From Candidatus Zixiibacteriota bacterium (GTDB taxonomy: Bacteria; Zixibacteria; MSB-5A5; SM1-73), in contig CP070839.1 in NCBI GenBank assembly GCA_020341875.1, positions 429,089-437,286 of the forward strand: a stretch of 8,198 nt of DNA. Direction: 5' to 3'. Both the position numbers and the translations under genes were made by a program. The notes under the pieces are model-generated. The model was given only the letters and a program-made list of their open reading frames with translations, was not told the DNA's origin and did not search any database. This document shows, in pieces, positions 1 through 6,864 of this stretch. The stretch's first letter is position 1, and every line of letters begins with the position of its first letter.

Positions 1-625
1 CCTCTCCGGCGGATGACCAGACGAATCCAAAGTCGACGTCGGGCGAACAGGGGTTGCCTTCATCGGAAGGATAAACCAACTCAGGAGTAAGAGCGGCTCC
101 CGCTCCCAGACAGCCAGCTTCAAACTCCGGATGAAGAGCCAGACCGCTGGATCGAGGGGTAAATTCCAGCACGGTTGAGGGCAAATAGAACGTCGTATCG
201 ACCAGCAGACATTCAGTCGAATCCCAGGTCGGGCCGGTGGTGAAATACAGGGTGGCCACCAGTCCGTCTCCAACGGTTAAGTTCGAGTCGATGAATACCG
301 CATAGAATACCAGTGTGTAATTTGCCGTGTCGATGCTTGCGCCCAGATACTCAGCGTGTCCTATTCTGCTTCCCACCAGGCTGACCGAATCGCAAACCAC
401 GTCCAGGGAAGGTGAGCCAAACACCAAAGGAACCGCCAATCCTCCCAGATCCTCATCATTATAAACAGTCACCTGGAGAGCCACCTGCTGATCCGGCAGG
501 GTGACCGCCGGACATTCCACCCGGCAGGTGTCCGGATCTCCCGGATCGTCCGCGTGGGTTAAGTTTGGACCGGCAAGAAGAACGAGCACAGCCAAAAGCA
601 CCAAGAACGAACTCTTCTTTCTCAT
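1..625 (-). CDS. Secreted cohesin-like surface protein, N-terminal 208 residues (C-terminus beyond left edge)
   Basis: The frame is open from an ATG at 625-623 to the window edge with no stop, so the protein is truncated only by the window. It starts with a typical Sec signal peptide: MRKK, a hydrophobic core (residues 7-19) and a probable cleavage after THA (about residue 25) before DDPGDPD. Residues 34-172 read as one beta-rich module with CRVEC near its start, VYNDEDLGGLAVPLVFG (54-70), GDGLVATLYFTTGPTWDS (119-136) and a closing Cys at 172. The pattern resembles the cohesin-like modules of dockerin and surface proteins in Zixibacteria-type genomes, though this is recall and not a search. 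From about residue 180 (TPELVYPSDEGNPCSPD) a second region begins. The start is supported by AGGGAG (637-632) six bases upstream. The protein is probably exported across the inner membrane. Its function and binding partner cannot be told from this fragment. It has its own promoter upstream. Confidence 0.8.
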   Translation of the reverse strand, partial: MRKKSSFLVLLAVLVLLAGPNLTHADDPGDPDTCRVECPAVTLPDQQVALQVTVYNDEDLGGLAVPLVFGSPSLDVVCDSVSLVGSRIGHAEYLGASIDTANYTLVFYAVFIDSNLTVGDGLVATLYFTTGPTWDSTECLLVDTTFYLPSTVLEFTPRSSGLALHPEFEAGCLGAGAALTPELVYPSDEGNPCSPDVDFGFVWSSAGE

Positions 626-776
626 CTCACACTCCCTGATTCTTGATTATCCAGCAAAACCCTCTGCCGTCACTGAACGGGCAATGCTAAGTTACAACTG
701 TCTATCGAGAGGACAGACTCCTTTGCCCCTTCGGAAAGGAACGCAGTTCCCTTTCGAACAGGATCAATTATCTCTT
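626..776 (-). promoter_or_regulatory. Structured 5' leader of the secreted-protein gene
   Basis: About 150 nt separate the predicted transcription start (near 776) from the ATG at 625. On the minus strand the leader can fold into three successive stem-loops. H1 (758-730) has two 13-nt arms with one A-C mismatch, one G-U pair and a 3-nt loop. H2 (716-698) has a 5-bp stem CTGTC/GACAG. H3 (683-665) has 6 bp with one bulged G. A good ribosome binding site, AGGGAG (637-632), follows unpaired. I could not match it to a riboswitch family. In particular, the conserved GCAAA and ACGCAAAG arrangement of the cyclic-di-GMP-I aptamer is not present. No long T run follows any hairpin, so an intrinsic attenuator is not supported. 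Confidence 0.45.
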
Positions 777-782
777 ATTTTA

Positions 783-810
783 AAAATAGCATCTTTTCCC
801 TATTTGTCAA
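783..810 (-). promoter_or_regulatory. Sigma70-type promoter for the secreted-protein gene
   Basis: On the minus strand a perfect -35 box TTGACA (810-805) is followed after 16 bases by TATTTT (788-783), which matches four of six -10 positions. A shift by one base gives a 17-base spacer with ATTTTT, a poorer box. The site lies in the most AT-rich stretch of the intergenic region and points at the gene starting at 625. Transcription would begin near 776, giving a leader of about 150 nt. Confidence 0.7.
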
Positions 811-1011
811 TCTCTAATTTCATAAGCCGGAACTTTTCTCGCCGGTTCGAAGCCACAACCGGAAGGGCTTGTCTGCGTGACTCCAGTTTGCCACAACCTA
901 GAAAACCCAGGGAGACCCACCTTTGGCAGACCCAACCCCGTTTCATCCAACAGGTTGCCTCTCCGGGGACGCTTTGAGAACCCCGGTAAGGCGCGAATAC
1001 TCCGACGCCGC
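811..1011. other. Intergenic stretch between GT2 stop and promoter, no gene seen
   Basis: No supported coding region lies here. An open frame continues from inside the GT2 gene (1249 to 800, minus) but its translation looks like an out-of-frame shadow. Two weak inverted repeats are visible: CCGGGG/CCCCGG, just after the GT2 stop (arms at about 959-984), and CCGGTT/AACCGG at 842-862 with a 9-nt loop. Neither is followed by a T run, so no canonical terminator can be called. The 9-mer GCCACAACC occurs twice, at 852-860 and 890-898. Confidence 0.5.
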
Positions 1012-1860
1012 CTATCTCTTCAGTAGCATTCGCGGCAGCGCGGAAAGAAACAACGGTAGGCTGAAAAGGAGAAGAAGGAACCGATCTGCCGGTCCTTTCC
1101 GGTGTTTCTTGAAGAACTTGTAGAAGGCCAGATGGGAAAGCCAGATCATCTTGCGTTTGACCTTCCGGGTGAATGCACCTCTGTGGTGGATCACCTGCGC
1201 GTCCGGTTGGAAGTATATCTTCCATCCAGCGTTCTTTATCCTGTAGCACAGGTCCACGTCGTTGAAAAACATGGAGAAGTTCTCGTCAAATGAGCCTACC
1301 TGCTCCAAAGTTTCCTTCCTGATCACGAGACAGGATCCCATCGGCTGGTCCACCTCTCTCGGCTGATCGAAGGTGAAATATCCCATCCTCCATTTTCCGA
1401 AGATCTTGCTCTCGGGGAAAAGTCTGCTCAAACCGCTGAATTCCCAGATCAGGCTGGAAAAGCCGGGAAACTCCCTACAGGACGCCTGGGTGCTCCCATC
1501 CGGGTTGAGAAGCCGCGGGCCCATGGCCCCTGCCCTGGGATTTCTCTCCATGAACTTGTACATCGAGGACAGAGAGTGATCCAATAGCCGAGTGTCCGGA
1601 TTCAGAAGAAGCACATATCTCCCCTGGGCCTGGTCAATCCCCTGATTATTGGCCTTGGCGTAACCCAGGTTCGTCTTGTTCTCGATCAGATTCACCTCGG
1701 GGTAAGATGCCCGGACAATCCTCGCGGTTCCGTCTGAAGACGCGTTGTCAACTACGATGACCTCAGTGCCGGACTCAGCAGAAGTGGCAAGAATGGAGCC
1801 GAGACACTGCCGGATGAAGTCTTGAGAATTCCAGGTGACGATTACAATCGAGATATCCAT
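1012..1860 (-). CDS. Family 2 glycosyltransferase, WbbL/rhamnosyltransferase-like
   Basis: A 282-residue inverting GT-A transferase of the COG1216 type. It probably moves a sugar from a nucleotide donor (dTDP-rhamnose is typical for WbbL relatives, not provable here) to a growing surface glycan at the cytoplasmic face of the membrane. Visible motifs in order: SIVIVTWNSQ (4-13), the nucleotide-binding VVDNASSDGT (36-45), NLGYAKANNQG (64-74), NPDT (87-90) as the metal-binding DXD equivalent, PMGSCLVIRKE (173-183), FFNDVDLCYRI (198-208) with the likely catalytic acidic residues, and HHRG (225-228). A hydrophobic C-terminal segment (about 260-279) probably anchors it to the membrane. I chose the ATG at 1860 because AGGA (1872-1869) sits eight bases upstream and because the family typically starts at this point. 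A longer TTG start at 1890 would overlap the preceding gene. Only 16 nt separate it from the GT4 gene before it, so the two are co-transcribed and perhaps coupled. It is the last gene of the glycan block. Confidence 0.9.
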   Translation of the reverse strand: MDISIVIVTWNSQDFIRQCLGSILATSAESGTEVIVVDNASSDGTARIVRASYPEVNLIENKTNLGYAKANNQGIDQAQGRYVLLLNPDTRLLDHSLSSMYKFMERNPRAGAMGPRLLNPDGSTQASCREFPGFSSLIWEFSGLSRLFPESKIFGKWRMGYFTFDQPREVDQPMGSCLVIRKETLEQVGSFDENFSMFFNDVDLCYRIKNAGWKIYFQPDAQVIHHRGAFTRKVKRKMIWLSHLAFYKFFKKHRKGPADRFLLLLFSLPLFLSALPRMLLKR

Positions 1861-1868
1861 ACATTCCG

Positions 1869-1872
1869 TCCT
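1869..1872 (-). promoter_or_regulatory. Ribosome binding site that sets the GT2 start
   Basis: AGGA on the minus strand, eight bases before the ATG at 1860 and immediately after the stop codon of the upstream GT4 gene (1879-1877). It supports the ATG over the upstream in-frame TTG at 1890, which lies inside the preceding gene. Confidence 0.65.
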
Positions 1873-1876
1873 GATT

Positions 1877-3187
1877 TCACCGGCCCGCAACTCGGTCGAA
1901 GAGAGAGGCCAGCTTAGAGGTCAGGAACCTCCGCTCGAACTCCTGCAGGACCTCTTGGTCAGTATTGCAGGCTAATTCTCCCTTTTCAAAAGCCGAGAAG
2001 TAAGAGGTCAGCGCCCGTTTCACTCCCGCTTGGTCCTCCGGTGACACCACCTCTCCCGCTCTCGCTCTATTCAGGAGCGCCGCGATTTGACTCTTGGGGT
2101 TAACCAAACCCAAGATTGGTTTTCCGAGCCGAAGGCATTCGAATATCTTTGCCGGAAAGACCAGGGGATGATCAGAGGTCACCAGAAGCAATAGAGAAGC
2201 TCTGCCCATCTCCTTGAGCGCCTCCTTATGAGGGAGATAGCCTTTTTGTTGTACCACGTCCTCCAATCCGTACCTCTGAACCAGGCGGTCGAAATCGATT
2301 CCCAGGCAGACGCCGACGTGCACGAGCCTTACCTTGTGCCTGGGAATCACTCTCCTGCCAATCAGATCGCCCAGTGCGGCAAAGAAAGGCTCAGGGTCGC
2401 AGTCAGGGCTGAAGGTTCCCAGATATCCGATGACAAAAGTCTCAGGCGACGCGGAGGTTATCGCACCAAAATCCTCTTCATCATAGCCCTGGCTCATCTG
2501 ACAGATCTTCTCCCGCACCGGATTTCGGCTTTCAAGGGCTCCCTTTATGGCCGGGTTGGCGGCAATCACTTTATCTGCCTTGCTCACAATCAACCTCTCC
2601 ACCATCCCTCTCAAGAGCTGGTGCAGACGTGTGGGTAGACTCTCCAGCTTGTAGCCGGTCCACGGGTCCCGGAAGTCGGCTATCCACGGTGTTCCTGTGG
2701 CAAGCTTGAGCAGATAGCCGGTCAGGTGCAAAGACGGGGGCGGGGAGGAAGAGAATATCAGATCAAACTTCTCCTTTCGACACAGGAACAGTCCCTTCAT
2801 CAAGGCGAATGGCAGCCAGCCAACTTTGGTGTCCGGAAAGAAAAACCAGGAAGAGAGTCTTGACCTCCTCAGGTTGTCTTGTCCGGCAGACTCCTTTCTT
2901 CGTTCTCGTCTTTTGAGCAGGCTCTTCAATATCCAGGATACCCTCAGAGGATCAAAAGAGCCGGTGCGAATGACCTTCGCCTCAGAGGGAAGTTCCTTTA
3001 AGAGTGAGTAATCCTTGGCCCAGTAGTCAGTGTCTTTCACGGTCAGAACATAAGGTTTCCAACCGAACAGGGGAAGATACTTCACGAACTTCGTGACTCT
3101 TTGTACACCCCCCATCCCCAGAGGCGGGAAGTAGTAAGCCAGGATCAAAACCTTCTTTTTTCGCGTTCTAATTGGATCTATCGACAT
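1877..3187 (-). CDS. Family 4 glycosyltransferase, YYFPP-type
   Basis: A 436-residue GT-B retaining glycosyltransferase. The N-terminal domain opens with KKVLILAYYFPPLGMGGVQR (11-30), the glycine-rich acceptor-side loop of this subgroup, followed by FFFPDTKVGWLPFAL (115-129) and WIADFRDPWTG (168-178). The C-terminal donor-binding domain begins near FVIGYLGTFS (251-260). Its active-site segment is PAKIFECLRLGKPIL (345-359), which carries the conserved Glu (E350) that in GT4 enzymes contacts the donor sugar. The length is normal for the subgroup. Residues 88-112 are strongly basic (LKRRERRKES and onward), perhaps a membrane-proximal loop. GGGAG (3196-3192) lies four bases before the ATG. The donor and acceptor cannot be predicted. 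The gene is 125 nt after the membrane-protein gene and 16 nt before the GT2 gene, consistent with one glycan operon. Confidence 0.9.
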   Translation of the reverse strand: MSIDPIRTRKKKVLILAYYFPPLGMGGVQRVTKFVKYLPLFGWKPYVLTVKDTDYWAKDYSLLKELPSEAKVIRTGSFDPLRVSWILKSLLKRRERRKESAGQDNLRRSRLSSWFFFPDTKVGWLPFALMKGLFLCRKEKFDLIFSSSPPPSLHLTGYLLKLATGTPWIADFRDPWTGYKLESLPTRLHQLLRGMVERLIVSKADKVIAANPAIKGALESRNPVREKICQMSQGYDEEDFGAITSASPETFVIGYLGTFSPDCDPEPFFAALGDLIGRRVIPRHKVRLVHVGVCLGIDFDRLVQRYGLEDVVQQKGYLPHKEALKEMGRASLLLLVTSDHPLVFPAKIFECLRLGKPILGLVNPKSQIAALLNRARAGEVVSPEDQAGVKRALTSYFSAFEKGELACNTDQEVLQEFERRFLTSKLASLFDRVAGR

Positions 3188-3312
3188 CTGTCTCCCGCCG
3201 GCGATTGCCCAAATCGGAGCCTCGTTGTCGGATGCAGCGATCGTCCTTCCTCGAACGCTTGACCGCTTGCAGCCGGTAAGCGTGGCGATCTCCCGGCGCG
3301 TAGTCGAGCGGT
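3188..3312 (-). other. 125-nt GC-rich spacer inside the glycan block
   Basis: This is the longest gap inside the block. A frame of 62 codons (3356 to 3168) stays open across it, but the product is Arg- and Asp-rich with no recognisable domain, and it overlaps both flanking genes. No promoter or U-tract terminator is evident. The ribosome binding site of the downstream GT4 gene is at its left end. Confidence 0.5.
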
Positions 3313-4416
3313 TTATCCTGCGCCCGTCTCATCGTATCCCAGCTTAAATATATCAACTACTGTTGGCAGCGAAAGGAGAAAAAGAAAAGGGAATAGTTCA
3401 TGATAAACCCGCAGTTCGATGATAGAGCCGAACAGCAGAACCAAAAGCGCCAGGGGTATGGCCGTTATCAGAAAGCTGCAGCGGAGAGAGATCGGCTTCT
3501 CAGACCACCTGTACCGGACCAACACCCAGAAGACTATGATTACCGCTGCCAGATAGAGCAGATGATAGAGAAAGGTCGGTGAAGTCACCGAGTCAGCTAT
3601 CAGGGCCAGGTTATGGTCTATCAACTGAAAGTCGATGAAAGCGCCCTGGTTATTCTTAAAGATAACTGCGAGTGAGGTCTTGACTGCGATCCAAATCGAA
3701 GCCTGAAGAAGCAAATGACCCGCAAGAGAGAACGTGCGTATGTGCTTGAACTGTCGCACCAGGAAGATTCCGGACAGCAGAATTGACGTCTCCCGGTTCA
3801 GTGTAGCCAGGAGGAAAACAACATAAAATGGCAGGATTCTTCTTCCGGTAATCAATATGATAGCCAGTGAGAACAAAAGGAGGGTCACCGGGTCGCACAT
3901 GTAACTGTAGAATTTGAAAAAGACAGGAAGAATTAGCAAAGCTCCAACCGGGGCAAAATCTGCGACGAAAGGCGGAAAGTCATAGAATAATTTTACCAGA
4001 TGACGCAGCAGAAAAGCGAAACCCAAGAAACATGAGAACATAAGAGCTAGAGCAACCAGATACTCATATATGTATTCCGTTTCCCATCCCAGGGCCTTCA
4101 TCATCCTTATCCTTTTCCTCTGCGGGTTACACTCCTCAACCGCCGACCTGATTCTGTCCTTCACATGTTCAGGGGTGATCTGTGAGATCATTCGGACGGT
4201 GGTGGGCAATAGCGTCCGGTAGACGAAGGGTTTATAGGCCTTTCCGTAGACGGTGTCCGGGAACATGGCGCGGGAATAACCGTTGATTCCAGGATGGGTG
4301 ATGAAAACGATGAAGATCAATCCCGTTGCGAAGAGATAGAGCAGTAGAATCACCAGTCGTCGCAAAAGGACTTCACGGCCGTTGCGTTCTGGCTGGGGGG
4401 ATAGTTTTGTTTCCAT
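3313..4416 (-). CDS. Polytopic membrane protein of unknown function, glycan-locus type
   Basis: A 367-residue integral inner-membrane protein with roughly eight to ten hydrophobic segments: about 20-40, 117-140, 152-170, 176-190, 194-220, 230-253, 282-300, 312-331 and 336-354. Between the first and second segments lies a long soluble loop (41-116), probably periplasmic, containing GYSRAMFPDTVYGKAYKPF and VYRTLLPTTVRMI (46-77). Other conserved-looking residues are CDPVT (174-178), LNRETS (206-211) and IELRVYHELFPF (333-344). The PFVYRTLLP, NRET and E-R-x-x-x-E elements are familiar from uncharacterised membrane proteins found beside glycosyltransferases. A GT-C-like, lipid-linked sugar transferase role is an inference only. 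The ATG at 4416 follows the previous stop by 14 nt and has only a weak GGA (4428-4426) nine bases upstream, suggesting translational coupling. Confidence 0.8.
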   Translation of the reverse strand: METKLSPQPERNGREVLLRRLVILLLYLFATGLIFIVFITHPGINGYSRAMFPDTVYGKAYKPFVYRTLLPTTVRMISQITPEHVKDRIRSAVEECNPQRKRIRMMKALGWETEYIYEYLVALALMFSCFLGFAFLLRHLVKLFYDFPPFVADFAPVGALLILPVFFKFYSYMCDPVTLLLFSLAIILITGRRILPFYVVFLLATLNRETSILLSGIFLVRQFKHIRTFSLAGHLLLQASIWIAVKTSLAVIFKNNQGAFIDFQLIDHNLALIADSVTSPTFLYHLLYLAAVIIVFWVLVRYRWSEKPISLRCSFLITAIPLALLVLLFGSIIELRVYHELFPFLFLLSLPTVVDIFKLGYDETGAG

Positions 4417-4430
4417 ACACTACGATCCAG

Positions 4431-5693
4431 CTATTGTACTCTCACATAGGGGACGGTCGTGCCAAGTATGGCGCGAAACGTCGTCGGACCTCTGGAGACA
4501 CAGCTTTCAGCGTCGCTGTTTGAACCAGACCTGCTCCCGGCGGGATGATTCGCGAACACGCCAACAGGCGAGGCGTCCTCCTTTCCCCGGAAATCCAGCG
4601 ACACTATTAGAAATGGGATAGCAAAAGCGAAATAGGAGATATCGAAGCCGTCTCCGAGCACAGACTGGTGCCACCCGAGATCTAAGACGCTTGTGGAGAA
4701 CGCCACCAGAACTACCGCAAAAAGGGTGAACGAAACGGCGGAGTAGACTCTTCTCAAAGATTCAATCTTCAGCGCACAGTAGACAGAGGAGACAACAGAG
4801 AGGGCCAAAAGCCAAATTGGGAGAAAAGAGAGTTGCTTAGAAAGGGGACCCAGCTTCATGAACTGCGCCCAATCCCAGATCAGGAAAGGCAGCAGAGAGA
4901 CGAGGAAACCGGCGCAGATAGATGCGAAAAACATACCGTGAGTGACCACCTTCGTCTTTAGGAAATATCCTAAAACGAGAACATAGATTAGCAATGCAAT
5001 TCCTCTTGTCGACAAGAGCAGGCCTCCTACAAGCCCGAGAGAAATCAAGGCGACCAGGCTCATCCTGCGCCCGACCATCTCAAGGATGGCCAGGTAGAGC
5101 ATGACCATGACCATGTTGCTGAAAAGCTCACTGCGGACCATAACCTCGTACAGGAATACCGGAGCCGACATCAAGAGGAAGATGCAGCGGAACCTGTTTG
5201 CGGTCTGCTCCCGATACCTGAAGTAAACCAGACCTGCAAATATCAGGAAGCTGAATATCTGGAAAAAGCCCAAATCTCCCAGAAGATAAAAAGGCATGGC
5301 CATCACGAAAAGAAAGGGAAAGCCAGACGGCCTGGTGTGGACGTTGTAGGGAAACTCAGAGTCGAAAAGCCTCGAAATCCAATCCTGCAGCGCCGGGTAT
5401 CTTCCCACCCTGATTTTCTGCGGATCAAAATGAGACATCACCAGGGTAAGCGCAAAAGCAAAAAGCACGATCACCAAGAAGTAGATCAGATTCTGCGCCC
5501 CCGGGCTGAGCCTCAATTCAGCCTTTCTGTATAATAACAACACCAGCAGGCCAAGCAGCACAAGGTACAACGACGACGTGACCCAGGGATGTGCGGTTAT
5601 TCGAGCTGCATATTTGTAGACGAACAGAGCATTTATCAAGCCATACAGGGTGAGGGCACAAACGTCGGTAATCGATACGGCGTTTTCTCTCAT
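4431..5693 (-). CDS. Polytopic membrane protein, possible GT-C-type glycosyltransferase
   Basis: A 420-residue inner-membrane protein with about eleven hydrophobic segments between residues 11 and 367. The most distinctive stretch follows the third segment: RVGRYPALQDWISRLFDSEFPYNVHTR with PSGFPFLFVMAMPFYLLGD (95-140). Its acidic and aromatic residues, just after a membrane exit, are placed like the catalytic loop of GT-C transferases, which use lipid-phosphate sugars at the periplasmic face. This supports, but does not prove, such a role. Also visible are MVRSELFSNM (185-194) and LSTRGIALLIY (227-237). The last about 52 residues (369-420) are hydrophilic and have no recognisable domain. I chose the ATG at 5693 because AGGA (5703-5700) is six bases upstream. 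An in-frame ATG at 5735 would add 14 polar residues but lacks a ribosome binding site. The next gene follows after 14 nt. Confidence 0.8.
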   Translation of the reverse strand: MRENAVSITDVCALTLYGLINALFVYKYAARITAHPWVTSSLYLVLLGLLVLLLYRKAELRLSPGAQNLIYFLVIVLFAFALTLVMSHFDPQKIRVGRYPALQDWISRLFDSEFPYNVHTRPSGFPFLFVMAMPFYLLGDLGFFQIFSFLIFAGLVYFRYREQTANRFRCIFLLMSAPVFLYEVMVRSELFSNMVMVMLYLAILEMVGRRMSLVALISLGLVGGLLLSTRGIALLIYVLVLGYFLKTKVVTHGMFFASICAGFLVSLLPFLIWDWAQFMKLGPLSKQLSFLPIWLLALSVVSSVYCALKIESLRRVYSAVSFTLFAVVLVAFSTSVLDLGWHQSVLGDGFDISYFAFAIPFLIVSLDFRGKEDASPVGVFANHPAGSRSGSNSDAESCVSRGPTTFRAILGTTVPYVRVQ

Positions 5694-5799
5694 CTCAAAT
5701 CCTGGTTTACAGGAGTTTTTCGATAAAGTGTGCATCGGCAGGATGAGCTGCAGTGGTCTCCAGCCCGTTCAGCGCAGGCCTCCGGCAGAACTCCGGGGA
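5694..5799 (-). other. 106-nt gap between GT4 and membrane-protein genes
   Basis: No coding sequence is supported. At its right end the GT4 stop codon is embedded in an inverted repeat, GGGGATC-AC-GATCCCC (5795-5810), which on RNA would form a 6-bp stem with a 4-nt loop. No T run follows, so it is not a canonical terminator. The left end carries the ribosome binding site of the downstream gene. No convincing -35/-10 pair was found. Confidence 0.45.
5700..5703 (-). promoter_or_regulatory. Ribosome binding site that sets the membrane-protein start
   Basis: AGGA on the minus strand, six bases before the ATG at 5693. The alternative in-frame ATG at 5735 has no purine-rich element in the right place, so the shorter protein is preferred. 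Confidence 0.65.
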
Positions 5800-6864
5800 T
5801 CACGATCCCCCCACCAGCCTCAATAGCTCCTCTTCTACGGCTCTCATGTTTTCCTCCCAGACCGCTTTTCTTTGGATGATGGCCGCGTTCTTCTCCCCGA
5901 ATTCCGCCCAGCGGTCAAATTCACTGGCTGCATAGATGATTCTTTCTGCCAGAGACTTGTGGTCAGACACGGGAAAAAGAAAACCATTCTTCCCCTCCCC
6001 AATCCATTCTCGATTTCCCGGGATGTCGGTCACGATGGGGAGCAGGCCGAAGTTCATGGCCTCCAGAAGTGAGACGGATGTAGAATCCGATCTGGAGGTG
6101 GAGACATAGACATCTGACTCCCGATAATAGTCCAACAAGGTCTCCCGTGACACCACTCCCTCGAACTGCACCCACTTCTCCACCTTCAGCTCCCTGGCCA
6201 TACCGGCCAGTTGATCTTTTTGCGAACCCTCAGCCAAGATAACGAATCTCACCTCTTTGTGTGCCTCTTTTCTGACCTGGGGAACTGCCTTCAGAAGCGT
6301 GGCTAGGTCATACAGGGGCTCCAGCCTCCTGTTGCTCAGAACGAGTAGATAGGCTTTTTCTTTTCTTTCATGTTTACCCAGCAGACTTTTCTCAACTCCC
6401 ATGGGACTCACGAAGACTCTTTCCTTCTCCACGCCTAGCTCGCCCACAGCCCGAGCGGAGACCTCGGCGTCGGCGGTAACCAGATCGGCCCTCGTCAGAA
6501 CGTACTCGGCCCTTAGTTTATGCAGAAAGGATTTCCCGGGGGAGATCAAGACGTCGGATCCCCAGGTGGAGATGACCAGAGGATGAAATTTCAGCAAGGC
6601 ACCGATCAGCCCGTAGTTGGGAACGAAATGTGCATTGACCAGATCGGGTTCGATCTCTGCGGCTATCCTTCTTGTTTTGCCTAAAGAGAGCGGATATCTC
6701 AGGAAATCGGGAAGGGTCTTTGCCGGAAGGAGGAACTCCTCGGCTTTGGTTCTCAACCCTTCATCCAGGGTGACCAGGTAACACCGGTGGCCCCGGTCGA
6801 CGAAATAGTTCACCCATCTTGGGGTGTGATAGGTTCCCGCGTCAGACAGGAAGAGGATTCTCAT
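5800..6864 (-). CDS. Family 4 glycosyltransferase
   Basis: A 354-residue GT-B retaining glycosyltransferase. It begins MRILFLSDAGTYHTPRWVNYF, normal for GT4, and shows HFVPNYGLIG (79-88), STWGSDVLISPG (99-110), VFVSPMGVEKS (151-161) before the domain boundary, and SNRRLEPLYDLATL (177-190) starting the donor domain. The active-site stretch is SDVYVSTSRSDSTSVSLLEAM (250-270), then IVTDIPGNREWIGEGKNGFL. The usual E-x7-E pair appears as D260-x7-E268; SDSTSVSLLEAM is a common variant in this subfamily and should not mean loss of activity. The ATG at 6864 is chosen on homology grounds. It lacks a clear ribosome binding site, and a TTG at 6912 gives a 16-residue extension that also lacks one. The enzyme probably acts early in the surface-glycan pathway encoded downstream. 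The sugar is not predictable. Confidence 0.88.
   Translation of the reverse strand: MRILFLSDAGTYHTPRWVNYFVDRGHRCYLVTLDEGLRTKAEEFLLPAKTLPDFLRYPLSLGKTRRIAAEIEPDLVNAHFVPNYGLIGALLKFHPLVISTWGSDVLISPGKSFLHKLRAEYVLTRADLVTADAEVSARAVGELGVEKERVFVSPMGVEKSLLGKHERKEKAYLLVLSNRRLEPLYDLATLLKAVPQVRKEAHKEVRFVILAEGSQKDQLAGMARELKVEKWVQFEGVVSRETLLDYYRESDVYVSTSRSDSTSVSLLEAMNFGLLPIVTDIPGNREWIGEGKNGFLFPVSDHKSLAERIIYAASEFDRWAEFGEKNAAIIQRKAVWEENMRAVEEELLRLVGGS

Noticed and set aside
626..776. Cyclic-di-GMP-I riboswitch in the leader
   Set aside because: A GGGGCAAAGG stretch suggested it, but the ACGCAAAG core and receptor helix arrangement are absent.
852..898. Two copies of GCCACAACC 38 bases apart as operator or repeat array
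   Set aside because: Only two short copies exist with no further periodicity. Too weak to call a regulator site.
501..977. 158-codon plus-strand open frame
   Set aside because: It is antisense to the signal peptide of the secreted protein and crosses the promoter and leader. Its translation shows no recognisable features.
959..984. Intrinsic terminator after the GT2 gene
   Set aside because: The CCGGGG/CCCCGG stem has a 12-nt loop and no following T run.
800..1249. 149-codon open frame on the minus strand overlapping the GT2 gene and running into the intergenic region
   Set aside because: It overlaps a well-supported GT2 in another frame, has no domain character, and passes through the promoter -35 box region. 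Treated as a chance frame in GC-rich DNA.
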